Part shown: positions 11,810-23,405 of the stretch, piece by piece
How the letters are laid out: the number at the start of each line of letters is the position of its first letter
Position numbering within the stretch: the first letter of the stretch is position 1
NCBI GenBank assembly: GCA_947579665.1
Contig: OX388351.1
Coordinates: 54,692,939-54,756,938, forward strand
DNA length: 64,000 nucleotides
Source of the DNA: Sympetrum striolatum
Taxonomy: Eukaryota; Arthropoda; Insecta; Odonata; Libellulidae
Direction: 5' to 3'
Notes under the pieces: model-generated
The model's input: only the letters and a program-made list of their open reading frames with translations
Database searches by the model: none
Told to the model about the DNA's origin: nothing
Program-made: the position numbers and the translations under genes

Positions 11810-13400
11810 TTTTCAAATTTATTTTGTTTACGGCAATGTAGGCCGTGTTTTTGAAATACATTTTTACACATCATTTTGTATTTATCATGAATGAATCATC
11901 ATATAAAGCATAACGTTCTAATTAATGTGAATGGGCGTGAAGTAGCGGAGATTTAACAATTAAATCAAGAGATAATACTTTAGTTTCTGCTATCATTTTT
12001 CATAACATTTCATTGCCTTATTTCATGCTTTTCTGTGGTGATGTTATCTAAATAAGAAAATGGTAATATTATCCATAATTAAAAGTAAATAAAAGTTATC
12101 TGATATATATAATGACTGGTACTTCAGCTACATTTAATTTCTGCTGACCGCAACCGCAACTAATGGAACACTTGGAGAGCTTTGTGTCACTGGAAAAGTA
12201 AGCGAACAAAATGTTTCTTTGCCGAGGATGGAATGTCGAGAACAGCCAGAAATAGTTAATTGTGGAAACACAAAATGAATATTCGTCTCAGCGATAGTCA
12301 TAGTAAGTTCTTTTCGAAACGAACTGTCCTTCGTATTCTTCTTTTTGATGCGGAAAGTTTGTTAGCCTGGCGGTGATAGGTCAAGCGCTTTAAATAAGCG
12401 GAAGGAGAAAACAATGCATTTCTTTTTGTAGGAGACGACTCTGCTTTGGTTCGTATTTCTGTGTCAACCATTTATCGATGTCACATCAGAAAAGTTCACC
12501 TTCCGGTCATCACATGGTGCTGGCATTTCTTTTCCGCTGACAAACGAGGCCGAACTTCGCGTCTAACTTCGACGAAAAGATTTATTCCTTTGCTAAAGGA
12601 TATTATTTTCCGGTTCCTACTTTTGCAATCCTATTTCCTTGATTGAAATAGGAAAAAATAAATCATGCTTCAACTCCACAAGATCTATGAGATTGATAAT
12701 AACTTGGAACAACAACCTTCATAAATTGATTGATGGCTTAAGGAATCAGTAAAAGTATGCAACGGAGTTCTCCAAAAGAAAATTTGTCGAGAGAAAAATG
12801 TTTTGATATGTTTTTAAGTAAATATGTATCTTAAAGATGATATATTTCGATCATTTCAGCTCTTTATATATTGTAAAGCCAAGAAAACTTAGTAAATAAC
12901 TAATATAGCTGAATGAGCCAAAAAAATTTAAAAGTAGTTCGTCGAATATACTTTTCGAGACTAGGCAAGATGAAGTGTCGGAATCGATAGATCTTGCGGC
13001 GAATCACGTTTAGCGAGTAAATCAGTGTAGTTTCGACTGTTTTATGACATGCAAGGCGAGAATACTACGGTAAGTTATTCACTAACTCGTACGATTTTTG
13101 TTGTGTTTAGTGTATCCATAAAATTAATCCTTAATTTCGTGTTTTACTTAAGCATAATATAATTAAACCTAAAGCTTTTTAACGTATCTATCTTCAGTTG
13201 AACTCTGAATAAATATATACGTCATTAATTTTATTATAATCTATTGCTAGTTCTCAGAAATTTTAATTAGGTTTTTTTATAATTGGGAGTAAAAATACTT
13301 GTGAAGATGTGCAACGAGCGATTTTTCGTGTTAAGATTTTAGGTGCGACCGATTGTAGTGCATCAAATAGAGAAAGTATACCTCTAAGCGCCGACCCCGC
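11810..13400. other. Intron, mostly featureless
   Basis: AT-rich sequence with a slightly GC-richer part at 12150-12620 (66-codon frame without motif). No repeat terminus, RNA or exon recognised. Confidence 0.4.
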
Positions 13401-13404
13401 TTAA

Positions 13405-16009
13405 CCCTCCAAGGACTGACGTTCCCATATGGGAACGGACTGCAGCTACGTTCTCTAGGTAGCTAAACAATATCTTGAGTGTCATAAAATGGTCAGTAAA
13501 CGATATTTTGTGAGCTAAGAGGGCCCAAAGCTTAGTTTCATTTGAGTTTTGGTGCATTTAAGTCAAGGGAAATATTTCTTGTGATTTTTCGAAAAACGGG
13601 GAAATTTTGAGATGGATCCTTCTGGCAACTAATTTTTATAAGTTTTACTGTTTTTAATTTAAAGTAGTATTTTGCTTATATACCTTTAGTATGATGTTCT
13701 AATCATCGAAAGAAATTAAATAGAGCAGAGTTTGAGGTTAATTGTTGTTTTTATAACGTTGTTTATTGCTGCGTTCCCATATGGGCACGTCAGGCCTTCC
13801 CACTACTACGCGATTTCCTTGCCGATGGGTGTCAAGGAAAGCTATATATAGTATATAAAAGAATATTTTGCGACATAATACATTATTTTTGGTGCAATTA
13901 AGTTAAGAATTATTTTAGTTTTAAGTTGTGACAAGAAGACTATGGCAATTATTATGCATATTTATGAACTAAAGCTCGGAAAACCTAAATTTATATAGTA
14001 GAAGCGGCAAAAACATATATTAGCAAATGATTATTGTACTAGATATACAAATCCTTTCAAATTTTATTAGCTTCACATAAAATTATATCATCAGAGGTGT
14101 TATAGTTTCTATTCAGGAAAAATGTAAGTTTTCATGAGTCGACTTCACTGACGGAGGCTCTCCGAATCCTTGACGAGGATGAAGAGAGTGAGGTAGATGT
14201 TACCGATTTCTTAATTTCTCCAACAGAAGAAAATGAGCTAACTGATGAAGAATCGGCTGATGAAGATGAGGGAAGATTGGTTGACAATTTTACTGGTAAG
14301 CAAATGAGGGCACAAGCCGAAATTCGGTTGGCAACCAACGAAAGTATCGGTGCTGGAGAAGACGATGGGGCAAAAAAATCTGTGCGGAGAAAATGGATAA
14401 AGGGCAGCATTGAGTGGACGGGAAGTTTTTCTGAAGCAGATTACTTTTCATACTCTAAACTTAGCTGCATCTAATTGCTAGAGCTCTTTATCGATGACGA
14501 TTTCGTCGCATTCATAGTTGAACAAAGTGAGAATTACGCCCGATTTTTTAATTGCCCCAGTCCACAAATTACAGAAGAGGAGATGCGAGCCGTCATTGGC
14601 ATTTTGATTGTATCCGGGTACAACATTCTCCTGGAAAAAAATATTACTGGGACGTGAAAAAGGATGTACATATTGAATTGGTTAGTAGAGCGATGAGGAG
14701 GGACTGATTCATCCAAATAATGAAATTTTTACACTTAGCGGATAATACTAAGTTAGACAGTCAAGCGATGGGTTCTACAAAGTCTGGCCTACGATGAAAA
14801 TAATTACACAGAGATGTTTGCAGCATTTGGTGCCTTCCCAGTTCTTAGATTGTGAAGAAGAGATGATAAGATACTACGGAAGACACAGCTGCAAGCGATG
14901 TTGTAGAGGTAAATCGATAAGATTCGGTTATTATAATTTGAAGTAGTATGTGAAATAATATAATAGCATTAATTTATTTAGCTCAATATATAATTTATAC
15001 GAAAGAATTTATTGCCACATTTGAAAGGATGTGGCTACAATGGAACTGGGCGAATCAGAAAGAACCGGATTCCGAAAGATTGTCCGCTACCACCAAAAAA
15101 TGATCTAAAAGAGGAGGAGATTGGAAAGAGCATCACAGCTATTTCTACATGTGAAGGAATAGGAATCACTAAATGGCTGGACAATATGGTTATTGTGGCA
15201 GCCTCAACAGCGTATGGAGTTACGCCGTTGATGAAAGCTAAAAGGTTTTATAGGAAACAAAAGAAAATTATTCAGCTTCCATAACCCTACTTCATATCCA
15301 AGTATAATAAGCATATGGGTGGAACTGACCAAATTCATGTAAATTCACTGCATATTGGTAAGATATGATTTATATAAATTATTTGCAACTCAGACAATCG
15401 AATAATAATAATAATAAAAGGAAATCCTTAGATCCAAGGACAAAATTAGAGTTTAGACGGAAAATTGCTCAGGTGTACTTTACTCGGTACAAGACGGAAT
15501 AAAAACCACTCGGTGGACGACTCAGCAAGGCTTCCACGTCAAAAACTGGCTCCACGCAAGAGTTATGGTATGATCAATTAATCGGTGTAATTGGTGACAT
15601 ACCGCAGAACAAGGGAAAACGCTGCGCATATGAAGAGTGCGAGAGTCGTGGGAGAACAATGCGTAATAAGTGCGATGTTGGGCTCTGTGTTAAATGTTTT
15701 ACAAAGTGCTTAACAAAATAATTATCAAACAAATACTTATATCTTCCCAGAAAAACCATTTCATACAATATTTTTTTGAAATAAATATGATTTTTTTCAA
15801 TAAATTGCTTTTTTTAAATTTCATCATGGCGCGCGTAATAGTAGTAGTGGGAAGGACTGACGTGCCCATATGGGAACGGGCATTTGCAACGAACCTATTA
15901 TTGTTAACTTTTTTTAAACAATTTTCTGTTGTTAATTTAGGTCATCTGAATACCAATATACTAAAATCAGGGTAATTCTTAAGAAAAAATAATTCTCGTC
16001 CTTGGAGGG
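13405..16009 (+). mobile_element. piggyBac-family DNA transposon, full length, inactive
   Basis: 2605-bp element flanked by TTAA at 13401-13404 and 16010-16013, the exact target duplication of piggyBac. The termini are CCCTCCAAGGAC and, inverted, GTCCTTGGAGGG, a 12-bp perfect inverted repeat beginning CCC as in the family. Inside lie subterminal palindromes built on CCCATATGGG at 13421-13436, 13773-13788 and 15862-15877. The last two belong to an inner inverted repeat of about 40 bp (13771-13812 against 15831-15880). The interior carries a disrupted transposase on the plus strand (14120-15721). Cut-and-paste transposition is the expected lifestyle. Confidence 0.95.
14120..15721 (+). pseudogene. 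piggyBac transposase (DDE_Tnp_1_7), broken
   Basis: Recognisable blocks in order: acidic N-terminus with SLTEALRILDEDEESEVD (from 14147) and DEEGRLV-like residues; ELFIDDDFVAFIVEQSENYA (14480), the start of the DDE_Tnp_1_7 domain; a shifted block YWDVKKDVHIELVSRAMRRD; KFLHLADNTKLD; EEEMIRYYGRHSCKRC with the first catalytic acidic region; RGKSIRFGYY; GTGRIRKNRIPKDCPLP (15051); VAASTAYGVTPL; YNKHMGGTDQ (about 15300-15335); RRKIAQVYFTRYKTE; and a C-terminal cysteine-rich domain CAYEECESRGRTMRNKCDVG-LC-x-x-CF. At least three stops or frameshifts (14472, 14655, 15282) and a deletion between the RFGY and RKNR blocks show it is inactive. Confidence 0.92.
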
Positions 16010-16013
16010 TTAA

Positions 16014-16467
16014 CAAAGTAATAAGACGGAGATAAAGAAGAATCAGAAAAAAACTAAACCACTAAGCTTTTCAGAAAGCATCATGGGTAGGTAACATACA
16101 AAAGTAGGTTCGCAGAAAAAGTAGTGATTTGGAAGAGATGTAACATTTCATGTTCAATTCAAAATTCGCAAGAATGTATCCCCGGTTAACTTATGAATCC
16201 CTCACGAGTTAGGAGAGTCTTGGTAGGGGAACTTTGGTTATTACCTTAAAGTGGGAAAAACGGTACACTAAGGTTTCTGTTTGGTATAAAGCAATTTTCC
16301 TGCGACATCCCACATCATAAACTTCTAACATCTTCAGAATACTTTGAGAGTACCCTCAGAGATGCGTCAATCGTCTGCTGACATTTGGGCATTTTGTGTA
16401 AATATGTGATGTTTGGGAAATTTAAGAAGGTAAGTTGCCTATATATTCTTTTCGTTATTAGGAGTTA
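16014..16467. other. Intron, no recognisable feature
   Basis: Spacer between the piggyBac element and the nested dispersed repeat. Nothing recognised. Confidence 0.45.
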
Positions 16468-16596
16468 TTACTTTCTTTTTATACGCACTATAGAGAAAGT
16501 ATTGTTTTCGTCAAAAAAATCGACCTCGAAATTTGAACAAAAATACATGTTTTGGGGTCCCTAGAACACGTTTTGGCCAATTTAATGATGATGTCT

Positions 16597-16622
16597 GTGT
16601 GTGTGTGTGTGTGTGTGTGTGG
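16597..16622. repeat. (GT)n microsatellite in repeat A
   Basis: Run of TG units after ATGATGTC; the same site is a GT or CA microsatellite in the copies at 17495-17530 and 44894-44932, so it is part of the repeat. Confidence 0.9.
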
Positions 16623-17370
16623 TTGTAGGCGCTATAGCATGACAACTATTTGTCGTATTAACACCAAATGTCATATATAGCACTTGCGTAGGTGTCGTAA
16701 AAGGTGATTAGTCTTTGGAGTAAATTGGTTTACCGGAAGTTAAGCTTTATTTCTCGAAGCTCGTTTCTGTTTTTGCAAAATTTCTTCATAAATATGGTAT
16801 TGAAATATATACATACATGTATAATTTTTCCAGAAAATGTTTTTTACTACAACTTTTGTTTGAAACAGTTTTTCGTATTACTGATTGTATAGTAGTTATT
16901 CGTGAAATACCGATTAACCGGAAGTTGCTCATTATTTATCTTCTGGGCGCTCTAACGTGAAAATTATTTGCAGTATCAATACCAAACCTTAGTTGCAGTA
17001 CTTTGGTAGGTGCCGTTAGAGTTGATTAGTTTTTGGAGTGAATTGTTGACGGTTGACCGTAAGTAGACGTTTATTTTTCGAATCTCGTTTCCGTTTTTGC
17101 AAAATTTCTCCATCAATCTGATGTTTAGTTTTGGTGTATACTAATAATTTTCGTTATTTACTAATACTTTTTAAGTTTACACTGTTTAAATGTGTGGTCT
17201 TTATTTTTCTTAATCGTTTGTATTATTCGTGTGTTATTTTGCTCTTCGTTCTTATTTTGATTTCGTTTCAATCGCCTATTTTATTGAGTTAGATATATGA
17301 TCAGTTTTTTTTTATTCATCCTACATTGATGCTTGTAGTAGACTCAATAGGCTAATAATTTCCGTTTTTT

Positions 17371-17499
17371 ACTTTCTCCATATACGAAGTATAGAGAAAG
17401 TATTGTTTTCATGAAAAAAATCGACTTCGAGATTTCAACGGAAATACATGTTTTTGGGTCCCTAGAACACGTTTGGACCATTTTCGGAATGATGTCTGT

Positions 17500-17530
<31 letters not shown>

Positions 17531-18073
17531 ATAGTGGTCGCTCTAACGTGAAAACTATTTGTCGTATTAATACCAAACTTCATATTTAGTACTGTGGTGT
17601 GTGCTGTCAGAGTTGATTAGTTTTTGGAGTTAATCGGTCTACCGGAAGTCGAGCTTCATTCATCAAAGCTCATTTCCGGTTTTCAAAATATCTCCATAAA
17701 TATGATATTTAGGTACAAACTATAAATTATAAAAGTTTTAGAAAATATTATTTACTATAAATTTTATATGAAACATATTTTTGTATCACTGATTGTGTAG
17801 GAGTAATTTTTGAAATACTGATAAACCGGAAGTTGCTGATTCTGTACGTTGTGGGCGCTCTGGTCGCTGGGGCGAAAGGCCATTACATCGTTTTTCTTCG
17901 AACATGTCCCGAAAAACATTATTGATAATGTTAGTGACGTAAAAGATAATACGATATAAATTAATCACTTATCTTCCAAGTTTAGATTGAATATAGAGTA
18001 CGAAAATACTGTCGTAGATAAATATTTACATCTTATATATGGAGAAAGTCATGTGCTGGCTACATCAGATTTT
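17371..18073 (+). mobile_element. Dispersed repeat A, inner copy
   Basis: About 703 bp from ACTTTCTCCATATACGAAGT to GGAGAAAGTCATGTGCTGGC-TACATCAGATTTT. The left end can fold as a hairpin (TTTCTC..ATAC gaa GTAT..GAGAAA). It contains one internal unit and a GT microsatellite at 17495-17530. It interrupts an older copy of the same family. The frame on its minus strand with repeated His-Thr is only the microsatellite. Confidence 0.75.
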
Positions 18074-18648
18074 TGACTTTGGTTGAATCTGTGTGCAAAA
18101 GTTGTTCTTTCTTTTATTAATTTGTTCTTTTAAATAATTATTACCTGTATTTGTGATTCCAACCTCGTTACCATTAGGTTTATATTAGTTTATTTTCCAT
18201 TACTTCTTGACACATTGTACGCGTCCCGTTCTGTATCCTCGTTTTAGAAGTAATCAAAGTTAATATAATTTAAATCAATCACTAATACATCTTCCAAGTT
18301 TAGATTGAATACGGACTTTGACATAACTGTCGGAAATAAATATCTACATCTTATAAATGGAGAAAGTCATGAGCTGACTACATCAGATTAAGAAAAAAGC
18401 AACGAGTACTGTGGACAAAGCAGTTTAATAAAAATCGAAATATTGGGCTACTCAGAGAACTTCAGCATGATGTAAACGTATTCCGGAATTTTACACGCAT
18501 GTAAAAGGAAAATTTTTACAAGTTGTTACGAATAATAGAACCAGTTATTTCAAAGAAAAGTATTAGTTTCCGAGAAGCTATTCCAGCTGAAATGAAGCTA
18601 TTGACAATGTTGAGGTTGAGGAGAGGGGTTTGAAAAAGATATTAATTA

Positions 18649-18734
18649 CTGAGAGAGCAATTAGGTTTAAACAAAGTATCGAATAATTTCTGTGAGAGAG
18701 CAATTAGGTGATACAAAGTATTGAACAATCTCTA
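18649..18734. repeat. 42-bp tandem duplication
   Basis: Two adjacent copies of a unit beginning GAGAGAGCAATTAGGT and continuing AAAGTATCGAATAATT, at 18651 and 18693. It lies just beyond the stop codon region of the Penelope-like frame, that is, in its 3' flank on the minus strand. Confidence 0.8.
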
Positions 18735-20220
18735 ATTTTTCTAATGCGTTTATCATTATCTTCAAAATGGAAAATTTCGGGCGAAAAACTGCTGGAATAT
18801 TTGCTTATGTTAAGGGATTTCGCAAAGTGGGAATAAGATGAAGCATTGACGAATACAGTGAACTGTTCTTTAATGCGAACGTTAAAATTTAGGGAAGTAC
18901 GACGGATGTAGATAGATTTGCAAGTGTCGCAAATTAACTTACAGACGCCGGATTTATAAAAAGGTTCTACATTGTCTTTTTGGAGACATAAATATTTCCA
19001 GTTGTTTTTATTTCTAAGAACTGGCACAGTATTGAATATTGTGAAGAGATTGGCAAGTTTGTGCGAAATATTACCTTTAAACGGATCGACAACACGTCGT
19101 GGGGAATCCATCTGAGATTGGGATACAAGAGGAAAAAGTCGATTGTCGATGATGCGTCTTTCTTTCCGTTGAACCATTATAATAACCATTTTCAACAGGT
19201 GTTTCTTTAATAGTTTTAAGCTCGCGAAGAAAGTTTATAGTAGATAAAGAAAATGTTAAATAATATGTGGATAAGGCAGTGAAAAGCGGTTAGCTTATGT
19301 GAGTAGTGGTGATTGGAAGTAAAGGGGATGGCACTGTTAATATAAGTTGATTGTCTGTATAATAATATAATTATAAACATTAAATTCGAATTTTTGATTA
19401 ACTAGACAAAGGGTGAGGTCAAAAATGTTCAAAGTGTTATAAGTTTCAATTTCATGGGAAAATTAAATACTAGGATGGATAGAGATGAAGGAAGAGAGTT
19501 GTCGGTTTTTCCCTCCCCAAAAACAAAATATATCATCAACGTACCGAAACCAGCATAAATTATATTTTATCAAATGGGAATTTGAATAAAACAATTTCTC
19601 TTTTGGGGAGTCCATGAAAATGTTAGCTAAAACAGGGCAAGACCATATTTTTGTTCATAAAAACCACCTTGGAACTGAAAAAAAGATTTCTTTAAAGATA
19701 CATTCGCCAACGACAACAGGTTACTAGTTACTACTTCATCCGCATTGCTCGTTTTTAGTAACCCTTCCAACACAGCAACAGACTCTACACAAGGAACTCT
19801 GGTAAATGAGTTATAAACATCGAAAGAGTTTTGCATTGTTAGGAAATTTCAAGTCTTTCACTTTTAAATGCAAATTCCACTGAGTTTTTCACACAATGGC
19901 GTAAAGTCTGATAAATTAGCAATTAAATGATTAAATTCAGTGGCCAGCTTATGACACGAGGAAGAAATGTTTGAAACCACTGGGAGGATAAGGATGTATA
20001 TTCCTTATGTATTTTTTGGAAGTCCATAAAGACGCGGGGGTAAAGGGTTGGATTCAGAGAGGTGAAGTTTCTCAGTCTTCAATAGTCATCGATTTGAACA
20101 GAGCTTCTTTAATGTTGAAGTAGATATTTTTGATACTATTGCACAAGAAAAAATTGGAAATATCTTAATGTACGAAAATGGAACCAAGGAATTTCTTTCA
20201 TACCATTCGGTCTACTTTAT
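18704..20220 (-). pseudogene. Penelope-like element, RT plus GIY-YIG remnant
   Basis: Blocks on the minus strand, in element order: YGLPK then, after a +1 shift in an A run near 20018, IHKE (canonical YGLPKIHK of Penelope reverse transcriptases); FDVYNSFTRVPCVES and LANVSLKKSFFQFQGGFYEQ (19627-19836), fingers and palm of the RT; WFRYVDDIFCFWGGKNRQLS (about 19480-19555), with the catalytic YVDD at 19532-19543; then a 163-codon frame (18704-19195) with YKSGVCKLICDTCKSIYI, matching the GIY-YIG endonuclease pattern GVYKLxCxxCxxxYIGQT with substitutions. Stops and shifts separate the blocks. Penelope-like elements use this RT/endonuclease pair for target-primed insertion. Confidence 0.85.
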
Positions 20221-20379
20221 TCAACAAATGAAGAGCTATAAATGGTAAAAATATCATACAATTATTTCTACAAAATTTAATTAATAGAAAAAGTGATGGA
20301 AGAATAATTAGTTAGACGTTGCAGGAAGTGACGCAATTTCAAGCGAAATCTCAGCCGAGAAAAAGCTGTGAAAGATGAG

Positions 20380-22560
20380 GAATAACGGATAATCAGATAT
20401 AGACAAAAGAAGCTGCAAAGGGCCAAACTGTGACTCGCATCATTAACTATTTAAATCAAGAGTAAGGGAGAGAATAATTAAAACAAAAAAGGTCCAGATA
20501 TAGTTAAGAGAATATGGGAAACATTAGTTAAATAAAGACTAGGAAGTCACGAAGCAAAATCGAAAAGGATTAACTAGTAAAATGCAAACCAACAGCCGAT
20601 GAAAAAACTTATAAAATAACCATAGAAAAAGAATGGGAAAAATAGGGAAAGCAATCAAAGAAGCTATGGAAGAAACTTTTGGAAGAAACAAGGGAATAAT
20701 ACATGCTGATTGGTTTAACAACGAGTGTGCCCAAATTATACAGGAGAAGAATAAAGCTAGAGAAAGCATGATAAGGAAAGAAACCAGAAGGAACACTGAA
20801 AGATACCAAGAAATGAGGAAGGAAGCAAATAGGATATGCAAGAAAAAAGGAGAAAATGGAGAACAGCTAAAGAATATAGAAGAATACAGCAAACAGAATA
20901 AACAAAGATAGTTCTACTAAGTTTTAGAAAAGGTGAAAAGAGGATACCAACCAAGAATGGAAGGATTTTAAAATACGGAGGGAAATGTAGTACAAGAAGA
21001 GAATAAATTTTTGGAAAGATTGGTAGAACATTTCAAAGAACTTCTCTGTACAGATGATAAGGAGAGAGTAACAACTGAGGAAAATGACAGGCTAAGGAAA
21101 GAATCAATTATAGAATCAATCAAATCAAATATATCAAACTTGCTCAGAATTAAACCCACTAGGTTGTAAATTGCACAATGCATACAAAAGTTAAAAAACA
21201 ATAGAGACCCTGGGAAGAAAATATTGCATCAGAGCTAGTAAAATATGGAGGAGATATAATGGGTGATGCTATACATAAACTTAGTTGTATAATATAGGAA
21301 GTAGAAAAATGCCAGAAGGATAGAGCATGGGAATCCTAAGCCCAATATATAGAAAGGGAAATAAACTGGTTCTCGAGAAATATAGATGGAAAATACTGTT
21401 AAATATAGTATATGAAATCATCATAAAAGAAATGCTGTAAGTAGTAACTGGGAGGATAATTGGAGATTCTCTGTGTGGGAGTAGATCCAATAGAAGTACA
21501 ATAGACCAACTGTTTGTAATCAGACAAATTTTAGATAAATGCTATGATCATAATGTTTCACTGCATATGCTATTGTAGATTTTATACAAGAATTTGATTG
21601 TATAAACAGGATCAAACTCTGAGAAGCAATGGAGGACATGGAAATTCCATCCAAAATAAATCTATTGATTCAAAAGGCATTGAAGAAGAGCATGGCTAAA
21701 GTAAACATACATAATAAACTGAATTTGAATTCAGCACTGGAATAAAGCAAGGATATTCTAGGATTACACAAATCTGAAGAAAAAATAGATCAAAGAGGAA
21801 CAATATTTAACAAATGAATAGAAAGAAGCAAGCAAAATGGGATTGATAGTTAATACCAGTAAACCTAAATATATGCTTCTGGCAAACCTAGAGTTACCCA
21901 GGATTTGGAGATAGAACAGATAAAATTTGATAGTGTGGGAGAGCTTAAATATCTAGAATATATAACTTACAAAAAAAGCATAATATGAATAAATGAAAGA
22001 ATACAAGCAAGGAATAAAACTTACTTTGCAAATATGAAGATACTCGAGAGAAAGTTAATAAACTGAAACACTTAAATACAAATATATAAACCAATTACCA
22101 GACCAGTGGTAACCTATGGAGCATAAAAATGGACATTAACAATCACACAAGAGTAGCCCTGGTAAGATTTGAAAGCAATTGCAGAGAATATGCCGACCTG
22201 TTATTGAGAATGGATTATGGCAAAGGAGAACCAAAGAGGAGTTAAAGACAATAATGAATTGGGAAATATGTAGTTAAGTTCACAAAATCTTTGAGAATAT
22301 AATGTTTGGACCATGTGGAAAGGATGCTTAAAACAGCAATGCTGAATTAGGTGATAGAAGCGAGACTGATGCCGCTAGATGGAGAGGAAGGTCCAGATTG
22401 AGATGGCTAATTCATAAAGAACATGAAGAAGATGAAAGTGAGAAGACAGAGAAGTGGAGGCTGATTGGGGTGGAGGCTCACATAGGGTAGTAGCTCCAAA
22501 GAGAGAGTTTGTCTATAAATTGAGACTTAAGGACAATTTTTAAGTGACTTCTTATAAGTT
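20380..22560 (+). pseudogene. Non-LTR retrotransposon, degenerate, RT domain
   Basis: Sense-strand element about 2.2 kb long. A 92-codon frame (20633-20911) has GKIGKAIKEAMEETFGRNKG and WFNNECAQIIQEKNKARESM, the linker between endonuclease and RT of arthropod non-LTR elements. Then SLCGSRSNRSTIDQLFVIRQ (21470) and VDFIQEFDCINR (21575) match RT motifs 2 to 4 (usual CGFRxxRSTTDQIF and LFIDFKQAFDSINR); STGIKQGYS (21735) matches GLRQGDxLS. C-terminal pieces KTYFANMKILERKLIN, PVVTYGA and WRGRSRLRWL (22375-22410) follow. The YxDD segment is deleted and stops are frequent. Clade (RTE, Jockey or other) not resolved. Confidence 0.82.
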
Positions 22561-22679
22561 TGGAACAAAAAATATTAAATGTTATCACACTTTCTATGCC
22601 TTATGTAATATTTTGTATCCATATATAGTTAAAATCAGTCTATATAATATTAACATAAGTATACCATACAACAATTGAA

Positions 22680-22740
22680 AACCAGGAACTAACAGATGAG
22701 CCAAGAATGGCTCACGTGGACCTTATCCTGTTTTCCCTGA
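22680..22740 (+). repeat. Hairpin in the 3' region of the non-LTR element
   Basis: Perfect short stem GAGCC-aagaat-GGCTC near 22699-22714 shortly after the coding remnant. It may be part of the element's 3' end or chance. Confidence 0.3.
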
Positions 22741-22919
22741 CTTTTCTTGTAAATATGAATTTATTCTTTATTTTTCATATTACTTTATTTGCCAATAACT
22801 CTTTTTTACCAATTCACGTTTTATTTAAGATTCTTTGTACAATAACTATACCTTGTATTAAGAGTAAGATAGTTAAATAATATATTGTACCAAAAATAGC
22901 ACTTTGAATTTAGTGTTTC

Positions 22920-23405
22920 ATGTCAAAATAAAATCTACTTACATTATAGTCCACTTTCATATCAATGAAAATTAAATGTATTTTAAAATCGTTTTTTAAA
23001 TGATACTGCTTATCGGAAATAATAGTTTACATCAAAATTTTCTAAAATCAAAAGTTTATTTCAAATTTTTTTACAATCAAGAATATAGCAAGAAAACGAT
23101 TTAAGTAGTCGTGATAGTAATCAAAATAAAACCTATTTTATTACAACCATATTTCATTTAAAAGAACAAAAAGATATATTTGAAAATCTTGTTTTAAATT
23201 ATATCGCTCGCCAGAGTTAATGGTTTAAATCAAAGCTTCCTAATTAAATATCAAGAAAATAGCCGAAAAACGACTTTGGTAGTGCTGTCAAATTAAAGTC
23301 TACTTTCATTATAATCAACTTTAATTAAAAAAATAAACGGATGTATTTAAAGATCTTATTTTTAATAATAATGCTTTCTGTACACAATGTTTTAGTTACA
23401 TAGTG
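22920..23405. repeat. Diverged tandem repeat, about 2.6 units of 170-197 bp
   Basis: Three starts of the same unit: TCAAAATAAAATCTACTTAC at 22923, TCAAAATAAAACCTATTTTA at 23120 and TCAAATTAAAGTCTACTTTC at 23288. Each is followed by an A/T-rich middle, a TATACTGCTTAT- or ATATCGCTCGCC-like word and GTTTACATCAAA- or GTTTAAATCAAA-like words, and ends near an ACGATTTAAGTAGT- or ACGACTTTGGTAGT-type word before the next unit. Divergence between units is high. Confidence 0.7.

Larger units (their letters stand above)
16468..18390 (+). mobile_element. Dispersed repeat A, outer copy split by a second copy
   Basis: The left end reads ACTTTCTTTTTATACGCACT-ATAGAGAAAGTATTG and the right end ATGGAGAAAGTCATGAGCTG-ACTACATCAGATT (18357-18388). 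These are the ends of a family also present at 17371-18073, 44026-45058 (inverted) and 61903-62575. The outer copy has two diverged internal units of about 320 bp, each starting near a GGGCGCTCTAACGTGAAAA-type word (16627 and 16947). The inner copy separates the outer body from its terminal 110 bp. No ORF; family class unknown, non-autonomous. Confidence 0.7.

Noticed and set aside
17344..17583. Minus-strand frame with a His-Thr repeat
   Set aside because: Translation of the GT microsatellite and flanks of repeat A; likewise 44838-45148.
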